Positions 1 through 9,983 of a stretch of DNA of 64,000 bases are shown in pieces. Numbering within the stretch: the first letter of the stretch is position 1; every line of letters starts with the position of its first letter. The notes under the pieces were generated by a model that made no database searches, was not told the DNA's origin, and saw nothing but the letters and a program-made list of their open reading frames with translations. The stretch comes from Diphasiastrum complanatum (Eukaryota > Streptophyta > Lycopodiopsida > Lycopodiales > Lycopodiaceae), in assembly GCA_029204225.1 (NCBI GenBank), contig CM055095.1, positions 24,101,641 to 24,165,640 of the forward strand, read 5' to 3'. Both the position numbers and the translations under genes were made by a program.

Positions 1-1230
1 ACTTCCATCAACCACTATCACCACTAACCCAATCCAACAATCTCTACAACGCAGTATCTCCCCACCTCTTGTACCACTCAATCCACAATTACGTCCACCT
101 ACTTTTCATACACCTCCGTCTAGCCCTGCTCCTGACTTTCTACCATTTAACCCAATGTCGTATCCTAACTACACACGCACCCTCCCTGACATTGGTCCTT
201 GGGGGCAGTTACCCCTTGCAGCCCAAAAAGTGGTATGGTTGGTGAATAAGCTCCAATACAATCTATTCGACACCCTAGGGGGACAGTATACTATGCAGCA
301 ATTTGACGATGGTGCTATGGCGGACCTTCAGAAAGAAAAAGCAAGGCTGGAGAGGAAAACAAACAACAACAACTCTAGATCCAAAACCTCACGAATTACA
401 ATCAACAACAACAGCGGATGCTACTCCACCTCCAGAACCAGCTCCAACTGAAGGTATCCAACATGCAACAAACCATCGATACCCTCAAAGCCGAAAAAGA
501 TGAGGTTGTAGCATATTCACAAGCAGTACGTTCTGCTATGAAGGAACAGTTGGAAATGGTGGACTTCAACAACTTCGCACCACCAGTTATTCTTGAGGGA
601 ACTGCCATTCTAGTGGTGACCTATCAAACATTGGCCCAAAAGCTGAAAGCCACGACGGAGTAGCACTTAAAATTACAACAATCATACATTGCTTCCATCG
701 AGGTCTTAAACCAACACATAGCCACCCTGAAAAAATGCTTCAAGGCCGCTGTCCAGTCAACACCGTTGGTTCATGCAGAGCACGCCCAATTTCATGATTC
801 AAGGCACCACTTTGATGGACCAGATGGTGGAGATGGAGTAAGATTCCAACAGCCTCCTCCTATAACTCAAGGCTTCGCATTTCAAGGCCAACCCCTGGGG
901 CAAGGAGCTCAAACACCAAGCAATCCGTCAGACTCTGGGGGTACCAGCTCCCAACATTATCTTTTCTCTTCCACCGCTTCTAACACTCTCGACACCACTA
1001 ATCCCACCTTCATTCCATGACAATTTTTTCATGAGTCAAAAAGCAGAAGCTAACCCCTCGCCTCCTCTCTCTCATGAACTCGATCCACAAATTCAACACG
1101 AGATTGCCTCTGAAGCGCCAACCATCCGGCACATAATCACGCTCATAGAACCAAGCAAGGAGTTGCGTGCCTCTCAGGAGTTTGCAAAGAAGTATCCAAC
1201 AACAAAAGAGCGAGGTGGCTACATACTGTT
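1..1230 (+). pseudogene. Broken retroelement-associated ORF, proline-rich with coiled coil
   Basis: Reading jumps between frames but stays protein-like. An N-terminal proline-rich stretch (about 1-150) is followed by a segment with GPWGQLPLAAQKVVWLVNKL, a Glu/Lys/Leu-rich coiled coil (about 310-590, including DTLKAEKDEVVAYSQAVRSA) and a Gln/Pro/Gly-rich tail (766-1020). Stops and frameshifts near 450, 660 and 1018 show decay. I do not recognise the family. By composition it resembles the C-terminal half expected for the accessory ORF at 25660-27121, which is cut off just as a coiled coil begins. The block runs directly into copia RT-like sequence at about 1240-1372. That stretch is T-rich and could be junk at a junction. 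Confidence 0.4.
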
Positions 1231-1371
1231 TTATTATTATTTAAGCTTCTACTCATGGACTTACAAAAGACTTGCCATGGTTGAAGTTGACAGATACTCA
1301 TACGTGGTCTTACAAAACACATGCCACGGAGTTTTATTTGTTTCATTTTTATTTTCTCTATGTTAGCACAG

Positions 1372-2460
1372 TTGCTAACATCATTCAATCAGGATTCGCA
1401 AACAGTTCAGCTGATTGTAATGTTTATTCAAAGCATATAGGCACCAATTCAGTTCACATAGCTCTTTACGTAGATGATGCATTTATTTTGTCTAATGACA
1501 CTTCTCTTCTGCACACTACTGAGAGTGATCTGTCAAAAAAAATTTGACATGACTGATTTAGGAGCTGTTCATTCTTTGCTAGAAATTCACCTTACTAGAG
1601 ATAGACTTCAGAAGAAGATCTATCTTAGCTAGCAGACATATCTAAAAGGCATTTTAAAAAAGTTTCATATGTTTGATTGCAAACCAATTGATATCCCAAT
1701 GGATCCAGGTATAGTAGTGACTAAACCTTCTTGTGTTGAGACTGATAGTGAAGTACTTGACTTAGCGAAGTACTCTTATCATTCACTAATCGGAACTCTA
1801 ATGTATGCAATGTTGTGTACTAGACCAAATTTAGCATATACTGTTAGCACGTTAAGTCAATTCATGTCTGATCCTAGGATCTCTCATTGGAAAACATTAA
1901 AGAGAGTGATGAGATATATTCAGAAAAGTTTAGACCATATTTTATGCTATGATGGAAATGCTATCGACCTACTCGTCTTGCGAGGCTACTCCAACTCAGA
2001 TTGGGGAGAAACAATCTCTACCAAAAAATCTACCTCCGGGTTCTGTTTCTATCTGGCAGGGGGACCAATTTTGTGAAACTCAAGGAAGCAGAAATAAGTT
2101 GCGCTTTTCTCGATAGAGGTAGAGTACATCGCGGCATGTCAAGCTTCAAAAAAAGCTGTATTGATCAAGTTATAACTTCACGACTTACATCACACTCAGT
2201 TTAATGCTACCACCATTCTATGTGACAACTTGAGCTGTATTTCACTGTCACTGAATCCCAGATTTCATGGCAAATCCAAGCACATAGAAATCCAGTATCA
2301 TTTCATTCGGGAGAAAGTTTTCTTAGGACAAGTGATCCTTCAATATTGTTCCACAACAAATATGGTCGCAGACATCTTCACTAAAGCGCTTCCCAGGATC
2401 AAGCACCAAAAAGTTTTCAACAAGCTGAATCTGACGAAGATACCAAGGCACCAATCGTGA
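1372..2460 (+). pseudogene. Copia reverse transcriptase C-terminus and RNase H remnant
   Basis: Ty1/copia pol remnant. The RT active site reads ALYVDDAFILSND near 1462-1500, followed after a frameshift at about 1545 by the RT connection and RNase H region: KPIDIPMD, GTLMYAMLCTRP, HWKTLKRVMRYI, the YSNSDW acidic motif, KSTSGFCF and the terminal KHIEIQYHFIRE...VADIFTKALP block ending at the stop near 2460. At least one stop (about 1630) and frameshifts near 1545, 2075 and 2205 disable it. Gag, protease, integrase and the N-terminal half of RT are absent upstream. A polypurine tract and an LTR-like TGTTGG follow immediately, so this is the true 3' end of a copia element. The RNase H assignment is firm. 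Confidence 0.9.
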
Positions 2461-2464
2461 CCTT

Positions 2465-2472
2465 AAAGGGGA
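2465..2472 (+). other. Polypurine tract of the upstream copia element
   Basis: AAAGGGGA lies directly between the RNase H stop and TGTTGGAAATTAAG, the expected start of the 3' LTR. This is the plus-strand primer position in LTR retrotransposons. Confidence 0.75.
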
Positions 2473-2473
2473 C

Positions 2474-4060
2474 TGTTGGAAATTAAGCCCACAGTTTCCT
2501 CCTTGGTGAATGACTAATTTCATTTCATGATTCTTTCTGCATGTTTATTGATCATCGATCTAGGGTAAGGTGAAACCAACTTTGGTTCTATGTTTGCTCA
2601 TATGATACCTGCAGAAATCACAAACTTAGATAGCCAATTTATTTGAAAAACGTCTACAACGGGCTTCCGGCTGATCTCCAGCAAAGGGTAACCAATCCTG
2701 TCATAATTTCAAGTTCAGATGTTAAGTTCAATAATTTGAAGTCATTAAAGACTTGGCCATCTTCAAGGACTTCCATGAAATTAGCATTTAGAACAAGTCT
2801 GTAGAAATACATTACTTTCGTGACAGTTTGCAAAAATACTCTAAGTGTCGCGACAGTCTTGTGATGCCACAAAAATGTTAAATATTGAATATCAACATAA
2901 TTGGTTAAGTATAAATCATGAAGAAGCCTAAGTCATTTTCGAGAATATATCTCCTAAGTACTTGCCTTGTAATTAAGGACAAGACCTTTAAAAGGACAAG
3001 ACATTGCCTTGGATAACCTTTACTAGGTCGTCCATACGAAACGACTAGATACGAAAAGACATGTTAAACTAGAGTAGCTTTAACTCATAGTTAAGTATAC
3101 CTCCTATGGTATAGTTGAATATATTTTTAGTCTAATTGTTAACTAGACCCTTTCACGAGAGCGACACACTTGTTGTTTTAGAGGTGTGTTTGTTCGTCCC
3201 GTAGAACATATGTAGATCTCACACTTCAGTCTCGATCATCGAGAGAGAAGAGGTTATGCTTATGTAAGAGATTGAAGAAGTGAATAGAGTTATGTGAGTT
3301 ATTCTCTCTTATCTCTGTTCTTCGCACTGTTGAGTGTGAGTGATCTTGAGTCTGCTAACAATCTCTAAAGCATTTCATGAATTACTCTCTGATTAGATAG
3401 ACGCTCTAGTGCATTACAGTCGTTTGCTGTGTATCCGTAAAGCATGCTCTAAAGAACTGTCTTAAGACCATCTTATTCGTTTGTCGTGAATACTTCCTTT
3501 TTCGGCACTCGAATAACAACTATCTTTGGTACAGTCTAGCACGATCATGGAATTAAGCTGTATGTATACATACGAGATGACAATCCCTGTCTGAAGAATT
3601 GAGTCTTTGATCTGTTTTCCTGATTGGCATTGACATAAGTTTCTAACGTGCTCTAAAACTCTTCGTGTTCTTTAACTATTAAGTTGGGCTTTAGTTAAAC
3701 TTTTGTCTAGAAACAAATAGTTCGCGAACGTGATTAATTCATTGTCTGCACAGTCTCAAATACATCAAACAATTCTCGATTCTCTGTTGACACCTTAATC
3801 AGCCAAAGTGTAGTACTACTGTACTACTCTAATAACATCTCACTTGTAGAATGCGCTTTCTTCAATTCGATAGAGGCCAGATTGTTGTTCTGAATTTATT
3901 AATATTACCCATCCCAAACATAAGTAATCCTGGTTACTTTTTAATGTATGTCAACAACCAGAATAACACTCGAAACCACTTGTCATAAATTATACCAAAA
4001 ACATACATTATTTAGTATAAAATCTATATTAACCCTATTGGTATAGTACGACATATACCA
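2474..4060 (+). repeat. LTR-derived non-coding block (copia 3' LTR start, gypsy LTR end)
   Basis: The left edge is a copia 3' LTR starting TGTTGGAAATT after a polypurine tract. The right edge, ending ATATACCA, lies 5 bp before a tRNA-Asp primer site and so should be the 3' end of a gypsy LTR. The boundary between them is not visible. No ORF of interest is present. AT-rich sequence around 2990-3010 (CCTTTAAAAGGACAAGAC) could hold a promoter, which is speculative. Neither LTR has a second copy in the window, so their lengths cannot be fixed. Confidence 0.5.
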
Positions 4061-4065
4061 ATTTT

Positions 4066-4084
4066 TGACGCCGTTGCCGGGGAT
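4066..4084 (+). other. tRNA-Asp primer binding site
   Basis: TGACGCCGTTGCCGGGGAT matches the complement of the 3' end of plant tRNA-Asp(GTC) with one mismatch (TGGCGCC expected). It marks the start of the gypsy internal region whose gag follows. Confidence 0.8.
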
Positions 4085-4135
4085 AGTTTAGGAAAATTAT
4101 AAGAAATCTAATAAATCCATCTCCATCTCTAGTGT

Positions 4136-4938
4136 ATGTCAGATAGAGAATCCAGATTAGAACGACACCGTAAGCTTAGAGAGGAATTTTTATGAAGACA
4201 AAATAAACTACTAGTCGAAGAAATCTAGACAAAATCACTGTCCAGTTACTTGAACTCCTAATTAGCTTCGGTATGGAGGGTGGTCCTGCTGCACGTTTCA
4301 CTTCTATCTCTAAAATTAAATATGATTATTTTAAAGGGACTTCTTCCGATGATGCAGATAGCTATGTCTCAAAATTCGAGTCAATCGCTAATGTGAATAA
4401 CGAGGGAACTGACGTAGACAAACTACGAATCTTCCCTGGTCTGCTAAGAAAGCAGACGCGCATCTGGTACAGCCAAGTTGAACCAGGCCGTGTAGGAACC
4501 TGATACTTGCTGAAAGATGCATTTTTGGACCAGTTCAAAGAGGTCGGTTACAAATCTAGAATTCTTGGACGTTTTAACAATGTTCAAAAGAAGAGTAAAG
4601 AATCCCTTCACAAATATACACGAAATGTTAAAAATCTCATAGGAAAACTAACCGGTGTATATCCCGTAGATATGCAGATCAAATGGTTTTTGGCTGGTTT
4701 ACCACCATAGATTGATCGGTATTGCAGACAAGGGGACATGACCTTCTTAGCAGCAGTCATAGCTAGTGCCAAAAATTTTGAGACCTCAAAACTAGCACAA
4801 AAGCGACGATCGACTAAGAAATCTCGAAAGTCGAAGACTGATTCTAGTGACAGTGATGATGATTCTGATTCTGATTCAAGTACTAGTTCTTCAAGAAAAA
4901 ATTCAGAAAAATCTAAATCTTTACCAAAACTCTCATAG
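4136..4938 (+). pseudogene. Gypsy Gag remnant
   Basis: The start is the ATG 52 bp after the primer site (MSDRESRLERHRKLREEF). The frame runs through at least four stops to 4938. It contains a capsid-like segment with YFKGTSSDDADSYVSKFESI, RIWYSQVEPG, FLDQFKEVGYKSRIL and LHKYTRNVKNLIG, then WFLAGLPP, typical of retrotransposon Gag capsid domains. A basic/serine-aspartate-rich tail (KSRKSKTDSSDSDDDSDSDS) follows. No zinc knuckle remains: the sequence jumps at about 4939 into a leader of a different (Tat-like) family. Dead copy. The Gag call rests on position after the primer site and on pattern. Confidence 0.8.
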
Positions 4939-5690
4939 AGTCCTCTGAAGTTCTATCTTAGTGAGACCAAGACACACAAAAGCTTGCCAGAGTTAGTTTG
5001 ATGTCTGAGTGCCTGTGCAAGAGTTCCCAATGAAAAAAAAAACGAGAAAGTACAAGAGAATTCTCACAGACACCAAAATTTTCAGTTCCAGTGGGCAAAA
5101 ACTTTCGTAGAAGATTCTCAAGTTCCATCTCAGTGAGACCAAGGCATAGAAGAGCTTGCGAGAATTAGTTTGATTTCAGTGAGCAGAAAATTGGATTTAA
5201 GTGCAAAAAAATCACTAAAAAGTGAAGATCCAACAAATCCTTCTAGTAAGAAATCTCGCAGATCCTCTCAATCAATTCAGAATGTTAATTTCCATCAATG
5301 ATGAAGCTTGCAAGAGTTAGTTTTGAGATTTGGTGAAGATCAAGCCAAAATAGTGGTTATGAACCCTCTCATACAGTGAAATTTTCACTTCTTGCAAGAG
5401 TTAACTCTTGTAGAGAATCTATAGTGAGATCTGACCCAGATCCAACTACTGTGATCCTTGCGAGAGTTACATCCCAAAGATCTGAGAGATATCAAGTTTT
5501 TTATCTACAAAAATAGCTAAAGAACCTTGCACAACCAACCCTCGCACAAGAGAACTCTCGCAGACTAGATCAGTGGAAAGATCTACATCAGATCTAGCTA
5601 CTGTCGAAATCTCAGGTCAATCAATGCAAGGAGTAAAAAGTTATCAAGGAAAAACCACCGTAAAAGGCCTAAAATTCACTAAATGAGCGC
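4939..5690 (+). repeat. Tat-like leader segment, sense orientation
   Basis: Homologous to 14535-15290 (for example the shared stretch beginning GTCCTCTGAAGTTCTATC). It carries the characteristic alternating motifs of the TGCGAGAGTT and AACTCTCGCA type. Its LTR and primer site are missing, and the segment is fused to a foreign gag on the left and to the antisense accessory ORF at about 5690. Confidence 0.8.
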
Positions 5691-6169
5691 ATAGACGAGA
5701 AACATGGGCTCCGACACCAGAAAACTTTTGATGTTTGATCCATCGCAAAAAAGCTTTGTATGTGATAACGCCGAAGCATATTGGATTACCCGCAAGCGCA
5801 TCCAATATGTAACCAAAATTTTGTACTGAAATTGTCGCATCCACATCCGCTTAAGAAGTGGGCAGCTTCATCCACCGAATCTTTATTTGTCGCAACCAGC
5901 TTCCCATCCAATGGTAGTCTGAGGGCTGTGCAAAACAAATCTTCAGAGATAGTGAAGAATTTGCCTTGTACATGAACTTTGAATTTCTCCTCCGAAATTG
6001 AATGGATAGGCTTCACAAACTCAGTATTGACTTTAGAGAGGATGATGGAGGGGTCCACTTTCAAATCATCCAACCTGCATCGATCCAAAAAGGACTGAAT
6101 GGATGCCAGACGGATTCCTTCGCATGCTTTCCAGATGATATTAGAGCTAGACCTTGATTTGGAAGCCAT
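5650..6169 (-). pseudogene. Accessory 3' ORF of Tat-like element (antisense unit)
   Basis: The minus-strand ORF starts MASKSRSSSNIIWKACEGIR and is open for 127 codons to 5786. Protein-like sequence continues after the stop to about 5650. It is globular, not repetitive, with segments such as SFLDRCRLDDLKVDP and KFKVHVQGKFFTISEDLFC. It lies about 0.9 kb downstream of integrase on the same strand, where Tat-lineage elements are known to carry extra ORFs. A Ser-rich start is shared with the ORFs at 12737 and 25660, although the bodies are too diverged for me to align. Function unknown. A captured host gene is possible. Confidence 0.5.
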
Positions 6170-7050
6170 TGGTCAAATGTTTGACGATAGCTCCGTAGAT
6201 CACAATAGTTCGCAACAGAGTGCTTTGATCACAAAGAGAATGAGCGCAGAAAAGTATAAACTCACAAGTAGAAAGTGTAAGAAAGAAAAATAGAAAATAA
6301 CTCTGATAAGCAGTAGCGGTGTGGAAGGGATGATGATGTGGCATGGTGACTTGACATCTGTTACTTTCATTTATGGAGGACGTGCATGGCTCAGTGTTTG
6401 AAACTATAATTTGCCATATCGATCTTTAATGACGGAAGACCATTTGTGAAAAGAAAAAATAAATTAAGAAAAAACAATATCTGTGAGCGTACACACATGT
6501 GAATAATGATGATCACGTGGCCATCATCTTTAATGGAGGGATACAAAAAGTATGTCGAGAGATTCTTGAAAGATTCTTGAGATTATGCTAGAAAGATTTT
6601 AGAGAGTTTCGTGAAACTTTCTCGAAGGATCTTTAAAAAAAAAGATACAGAAACTTGACGAAATTTCTCGAAAATTTTAGCAATATACTAGAAAATTTCT
6701 CAAAAAACTGGAGAAAATCTAGAAAAGATTCTAGAAAAATTTTCAAAAACAATTTACGAAAATTTGATTAACAAATTTATTGTCGCGAAAAAATCTCAAA
6801 AAGCTCTCGAAAATACTTTTAAAATGATATTTGAAATATTGAGAGAAGTCAAGAAAAATTCTCGAAAATCTCAAAAAACATTATGAAAAATGTTGGATGG
6901 TTGTAGAAAATTTCACAAAAATTTCTAGAAAAAATAAAAGAAAAGTTGTGAAAAAAAATTAGACAAGATAAAAGAAAATTCACGATTAATTCCAGAAAAA
7001 TACTAGAAAATAATAAGAATAAAAAAAATTTAAAAACATAAAAATTCTGG
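6170..7050 (-). repeat. A/T-rich 3' untranslated region with degenerate GAAAATTTCT array
   Basis: There is no convincing ORF. From about 6540 to 7030 the sequence is a loose array of elements such as GAAAATTTCTCGAAAA, TCTAGAAAAATTTTC and TCTCGAAAATTTTAG. They read alike on both strands and give many short inverted repeats. The region lies between integrase and the accessory ORF of the minus-strand unit. Confidence 0.5.
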
Positions 7051-7618
7051 TCAAAGGTAGTATTTCTTCAATCTAGACCCGTTAATACGTGTAGGTAATA
7101 GTTCACCTTCAAGTGATTGAAGTTGTACAAAACCATTGTCAAACACCTCTATGACTTTATACGATCCAAGCCATTGCATATGGAGTTTTTCAGGGAACTT
7201 TTGATGGCGACTGTCATATATCAGCACATAATCATCAGCTTTAAGATCACATTTTTTTATATGACTGTCATATTTCTTCTTTCTTTGTTTCTGAATTTCC
7301 TCCGTTTGTTTTTGTGAAATCTCTCGAGCTTCAGCTAGTTCTTCAATATTAGTCAACCTTTCGTTTATACATTATGCATCTGTTCGTTGAGCTTGAATAC
7401 GAAAGGTTTTCACTTCAAATTCAATTGGCAAAATAGGATGCATACCATATGTAATAAAATATGGTGTTTGTTTTGTCGTGATTTTCTCTGTGTTGCGATA
7501 AGCCTAGAGAACTGGTGGTAGTTTTCGATCCTAATTTGTTGCATGTGCAATAGTAATTTTGGTCATGATCTTACATAAAACTCCATTAGCTCTTTTTGTC
7601 AACCCGTTTGCTTTTGGA
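7051..7618 (-). pseudogene. Gypsy integrase core end and C-terminal domain
   Basis: Minus-strand integrase. The segment YNPKANGLTKRANGVL corresponds to the catalytic-Glu region (family pattern NGQAExxNK), with Lys where the Glu should be. The core helices (LPPVL*AYRNTEK, TPYFITYGMHPILPIEFEV) follow, then the C-terminal domain (EEIQKQRKKKYDSHIKKCDL, WLGSYKVIEVFDNGFVQL, RINGSRLKKYYL). Stops occur around 7510 and 7365. The last 101 codons (7356-7051) are open. It belongs to the same unit as the RT at 7619-8557. Inactive. Confidence 0.85.
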
Positions 7619-8557
7619 TTATACGGTGTAGTGTTTGTGTGTTTGATCAGGAAACAAGTTGTCAGCAACCGTATGTAGAAAATGTGTACCTCGGTCACTT
7701 ACTAATTCGAGTGGACAACCATATCTTGTGATTATACTTTTCAAAATAGGAGCATTAATCAACCTTTTCTTAAGATCTTCGAATGCTTTCTGTTGTTCAT
7801 TCGTCCACAAGTATTCCACTTGTTTCTTCAGTAGATGTGTAAGAGAGACAACAATAGAAGCATGATTTTGAATAAATCTCCGGTAATAGCCAACATGTCC
7901 TAAGAAAGCTCTTAGTTCACATAAATTGGTTGGTATATGGAGATTCTTTATAAGCTCGACTTTATCTTTGTCGACTTCTATTCCTCTGTTAGATATTCTG
8001 TGTCTGAGCAATATTCCTTCTTTCATACCAAAAAGACATTTCTTTGGATGAAGAGATAAACAAGTATCTCGACACCGTTGCAATGTTAATTTCAGCTTCT
8101 GCATGTGTGTCTTTATATCACTGTATACACAAATCATCAATAAATATAGAAAAGTTTTCAGGAAGGCAACGAAAATTAACATCATGATTTGCTGAAAAGT
8201 CACTAGAGCGTTACAAAGACCAAAGGGCATTTTGTTGTAGGCATAAGTACCCCACTCCGTAGTGAATGTGGTTTTTGAACGATCCTCCTTTCGCACTCCA
8301 ACCTGATTATATCCAGAAAATTCGTCACAAAAATTGTAATGCTCTTGACCAGCAACCTGATCTAGGATGGAATCAGTGAAAGGCAGAGGACGATGGTCCT
8401 TTTTTGTGGCAGCATTGAGTTTGCAAAAATCCTGACATATTTGTATTTTGCCAGTCTTCTTCTTTGGGACGACAACAATGGGTGAAACCCATTCACTACT
8501 TAAGACGGGATAGATTATACCTGCCTTAAGGTGCTTGTTAAGTTCGTCCCTGACCAT
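7619..8557 (-). pseudogene. Gypsy reverse transcriptase fused by deletion to integrase
   Basis: A 312-codon open frame. RT blocks are present: HLKAGIIYPVLSSEWVSPIV, VVPKKKTGKIQICQDFCKLN, HRPLPFTDSILDQVAG, YNQVGVRKEDRSKTTFTTEW and YNKMPFGLCNA. The catalytic Asp pair (FIDD) can be read only in the neighbouring frame near 8140, so small indels have moved it out. The connection to RNase H (LCELRAFLGHVGYYRRFI, WTNEQQKAFEDLKKRLINAP) is then joined without a break to the integrase core ITRYGCPLELVSDRGTHFLH. Almost all of RNase H and the integrase zinc finger are deleted. The fusion stays in frame by chance. Non-functional. Confidence 0.92.
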
Positions 8558-9440
8558 GAGAGAGTACTTAGTATTGAGACGATATTGTCTCTGTCGAACA
8601 GGTTCAACATCTTCCTTAAGATCAATACAGTGCTCTCCAAATTTGAGGAGCTTTTGTTTCTCGTTGTGACTTTGAATAATATCCCCACGTCACTTGGCCA
8701 GGACTAATATTTTGTCTTTGGCAGTTTTCCTTCAATAATGTCACTTCTCTGCACAACAGCATCAGTCGCAGCTTTCGCTTTCGTGTCTGCAATAGCTAGT
8801 GTTGCTACATACTGATATTTGGGTCGTGACTTCTGCGGCTGAGGGAAGTCTGGATACTTGTGGCCAGGCTCTCTACAATTTGAGCATAATGGTACATAAC
8901 CAATCGGCTTTCGCGGTTGAGGACAATCAGGAGAAAAATGTCCTAGCTCTCCACAGTTGTAGCAGTTGCCCGAAACTGGTTCAGTCGTTGTTTGAGACTT
9001 TGCTGGTCCAACAAATTTAGGAGGATTATGTCTTCTTGGTGCAAACTTGGGTCTGTCCTGCTGGGCTGATGCTGCAGTTACCTATACATAGTTAGTAGTC
9101 ACATCATTTTGAAAAATAAAAAGTACCTCCTGGGCAGGATCTTCAGAGTATTTGACATTCATAGTAGTGTAGTCTTCCTTAGTGTGTCCAGAGGTTCCAC
9201 ATTTCGTACACCACATTCATGAGTTGGATGAAGACGCTTTTGGTCTTTTATTTGCAACTTCATAGATCTGCACTTTCAAGGCATTAAACCTTTTATTAAG
9301 GTCAGCCATATTACTCTTCCAAAGCTTTTCAACTTTAGAAGTTGACAACTTATCCTCGACAACTTTCGTGTCGTCCTTTCGTTTAGTTCATCGTTTATTC
9401 TTTCTCTCTCTCCTTTGTCAGCTTCTGATTCTAATAAATC
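8558..9440 (-). pseudogene. Gypsy Gag C-terminus with three zinc knuckles, and pre-RT region
   Basis: On the minus strand the sequence reads MADLNKRFNALKVQIYEVAN, then three CCHC-type knuckles: CTKCGTSGHTKEDY (last Cys replaced by Tyr, near 9200), CYNCGELGHFSPDC (intact, near 8950) and CSNCREPGHKYPDF (last Cys replaced by Phe, near 8880). Stops are present near 9220 and 9080. A protease motif is not visible before the RT starts, and the stretch 8560-8780 holds pre-RT sequence (EDVEPVRQRQYRLNTKYSL). The capsid part is missing: the sequence joins the Tat-like leader at about 9460. Confidence 0.8.
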
Positions 9441-9460
9441 GCTGCTTTCAAATTCCCGAG

Positions 9461-9871
9461 ATTTTTTGAATTTTTTATGATTTTTGCTGATTTTTACAAA
9501 CTGCTTGGAACTAACTCTCGCAGGCTTCTATGCAGTTCTAGGACAGTACCCTAGAGCTGCTGCTAGTCATGCAAGGGTTAATTCACACTGATTTTGGAGA
9601 TATTAAAATCTGATGAGATTTTAGGCTCTTTTTCTTTCCAAAAATACAGATTGGTGTGTTTTTTGGGTTTTTTGGTTGGTTGGTTTGGGTTTCAAGCCCT
9701 TAGAGGCTGTTCAAGGCCTCCTCTACCCTCTCACACCTCCTCCGCTAGCTGTGAACAGTCCAAACACAAAAAAAACAGAAAACTAACTCTAAACTCCCAA
9801 CAATTTGCCTAAAACTACTCTAAAAAGCAAGAAAATAGCTAAAATGCAACTAAACTAGTTAGTAGAAACCT
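9461..9871 (-). repeat. Tat-like leader, antisense copy
   Basis: Reverse-complement homologue of 14093-14520 (shared GGCTCTTTTTCTTTCC and CTCACACCTCCTCCGCTAGC). It is directly followed by a tRNA-Asp primer site on the minus strand and joined on the other side to the gag remnant. Confidence 0.85.
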
Positions 9872-9890
9872 ATCCCCGGCAACGACGCCA
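9872..9890 (-). other. tRNA-Asp primer binding site (minus strand)
   Basis: ATCCCCGGCAACGACGCCA on the plus strand is the 3' end of plant tRNA-Asp with one mismatch. The primer site therefore lies on the minus strand. Confidence 0.85.
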
Positions 9891-9891
9891 C

Positions 9892-9978
9892 TGTAGGATC
9901 GAAGATCTTGTGTAGTATAGCCCTCCTGTCTATCAACAAGGGTTAGATCACTGGATAGGTACCTAACTATGCATAGAT
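9892..9978 (-). repeat. U5 scrap of a Tat-like LTR
   Basis: Matches the last about 87 bp of the LTRs at 27204 and 23157 (TAGTATAGCCCTCC, GGTTAGATCACTGGATAGG, ACTATGCATAGATGCT). Homology stops at about 9978, where plus-strand integrase sequence begins. U3 and R are absent. Confidence 0.85.
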
Positions 9979-9983
9979 GCTCA

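Noticed and set aside
1236-1372. Intron (GTTTTATTTG ... TTAGCACAG) in the copia RT remnant
   Set aside because: Copia pol has no intron here and the flanking sequence does not join into a known RT block. More likely a junction or decayed sequence.
9872-9890. tRNA-Asp 3' end sequences at 9872, 23137 and 27184 as tRNA genes
   Set aside because: Only the last 19 bases match and each adjoins an LTR. They are primer binding sites on the minus strand.
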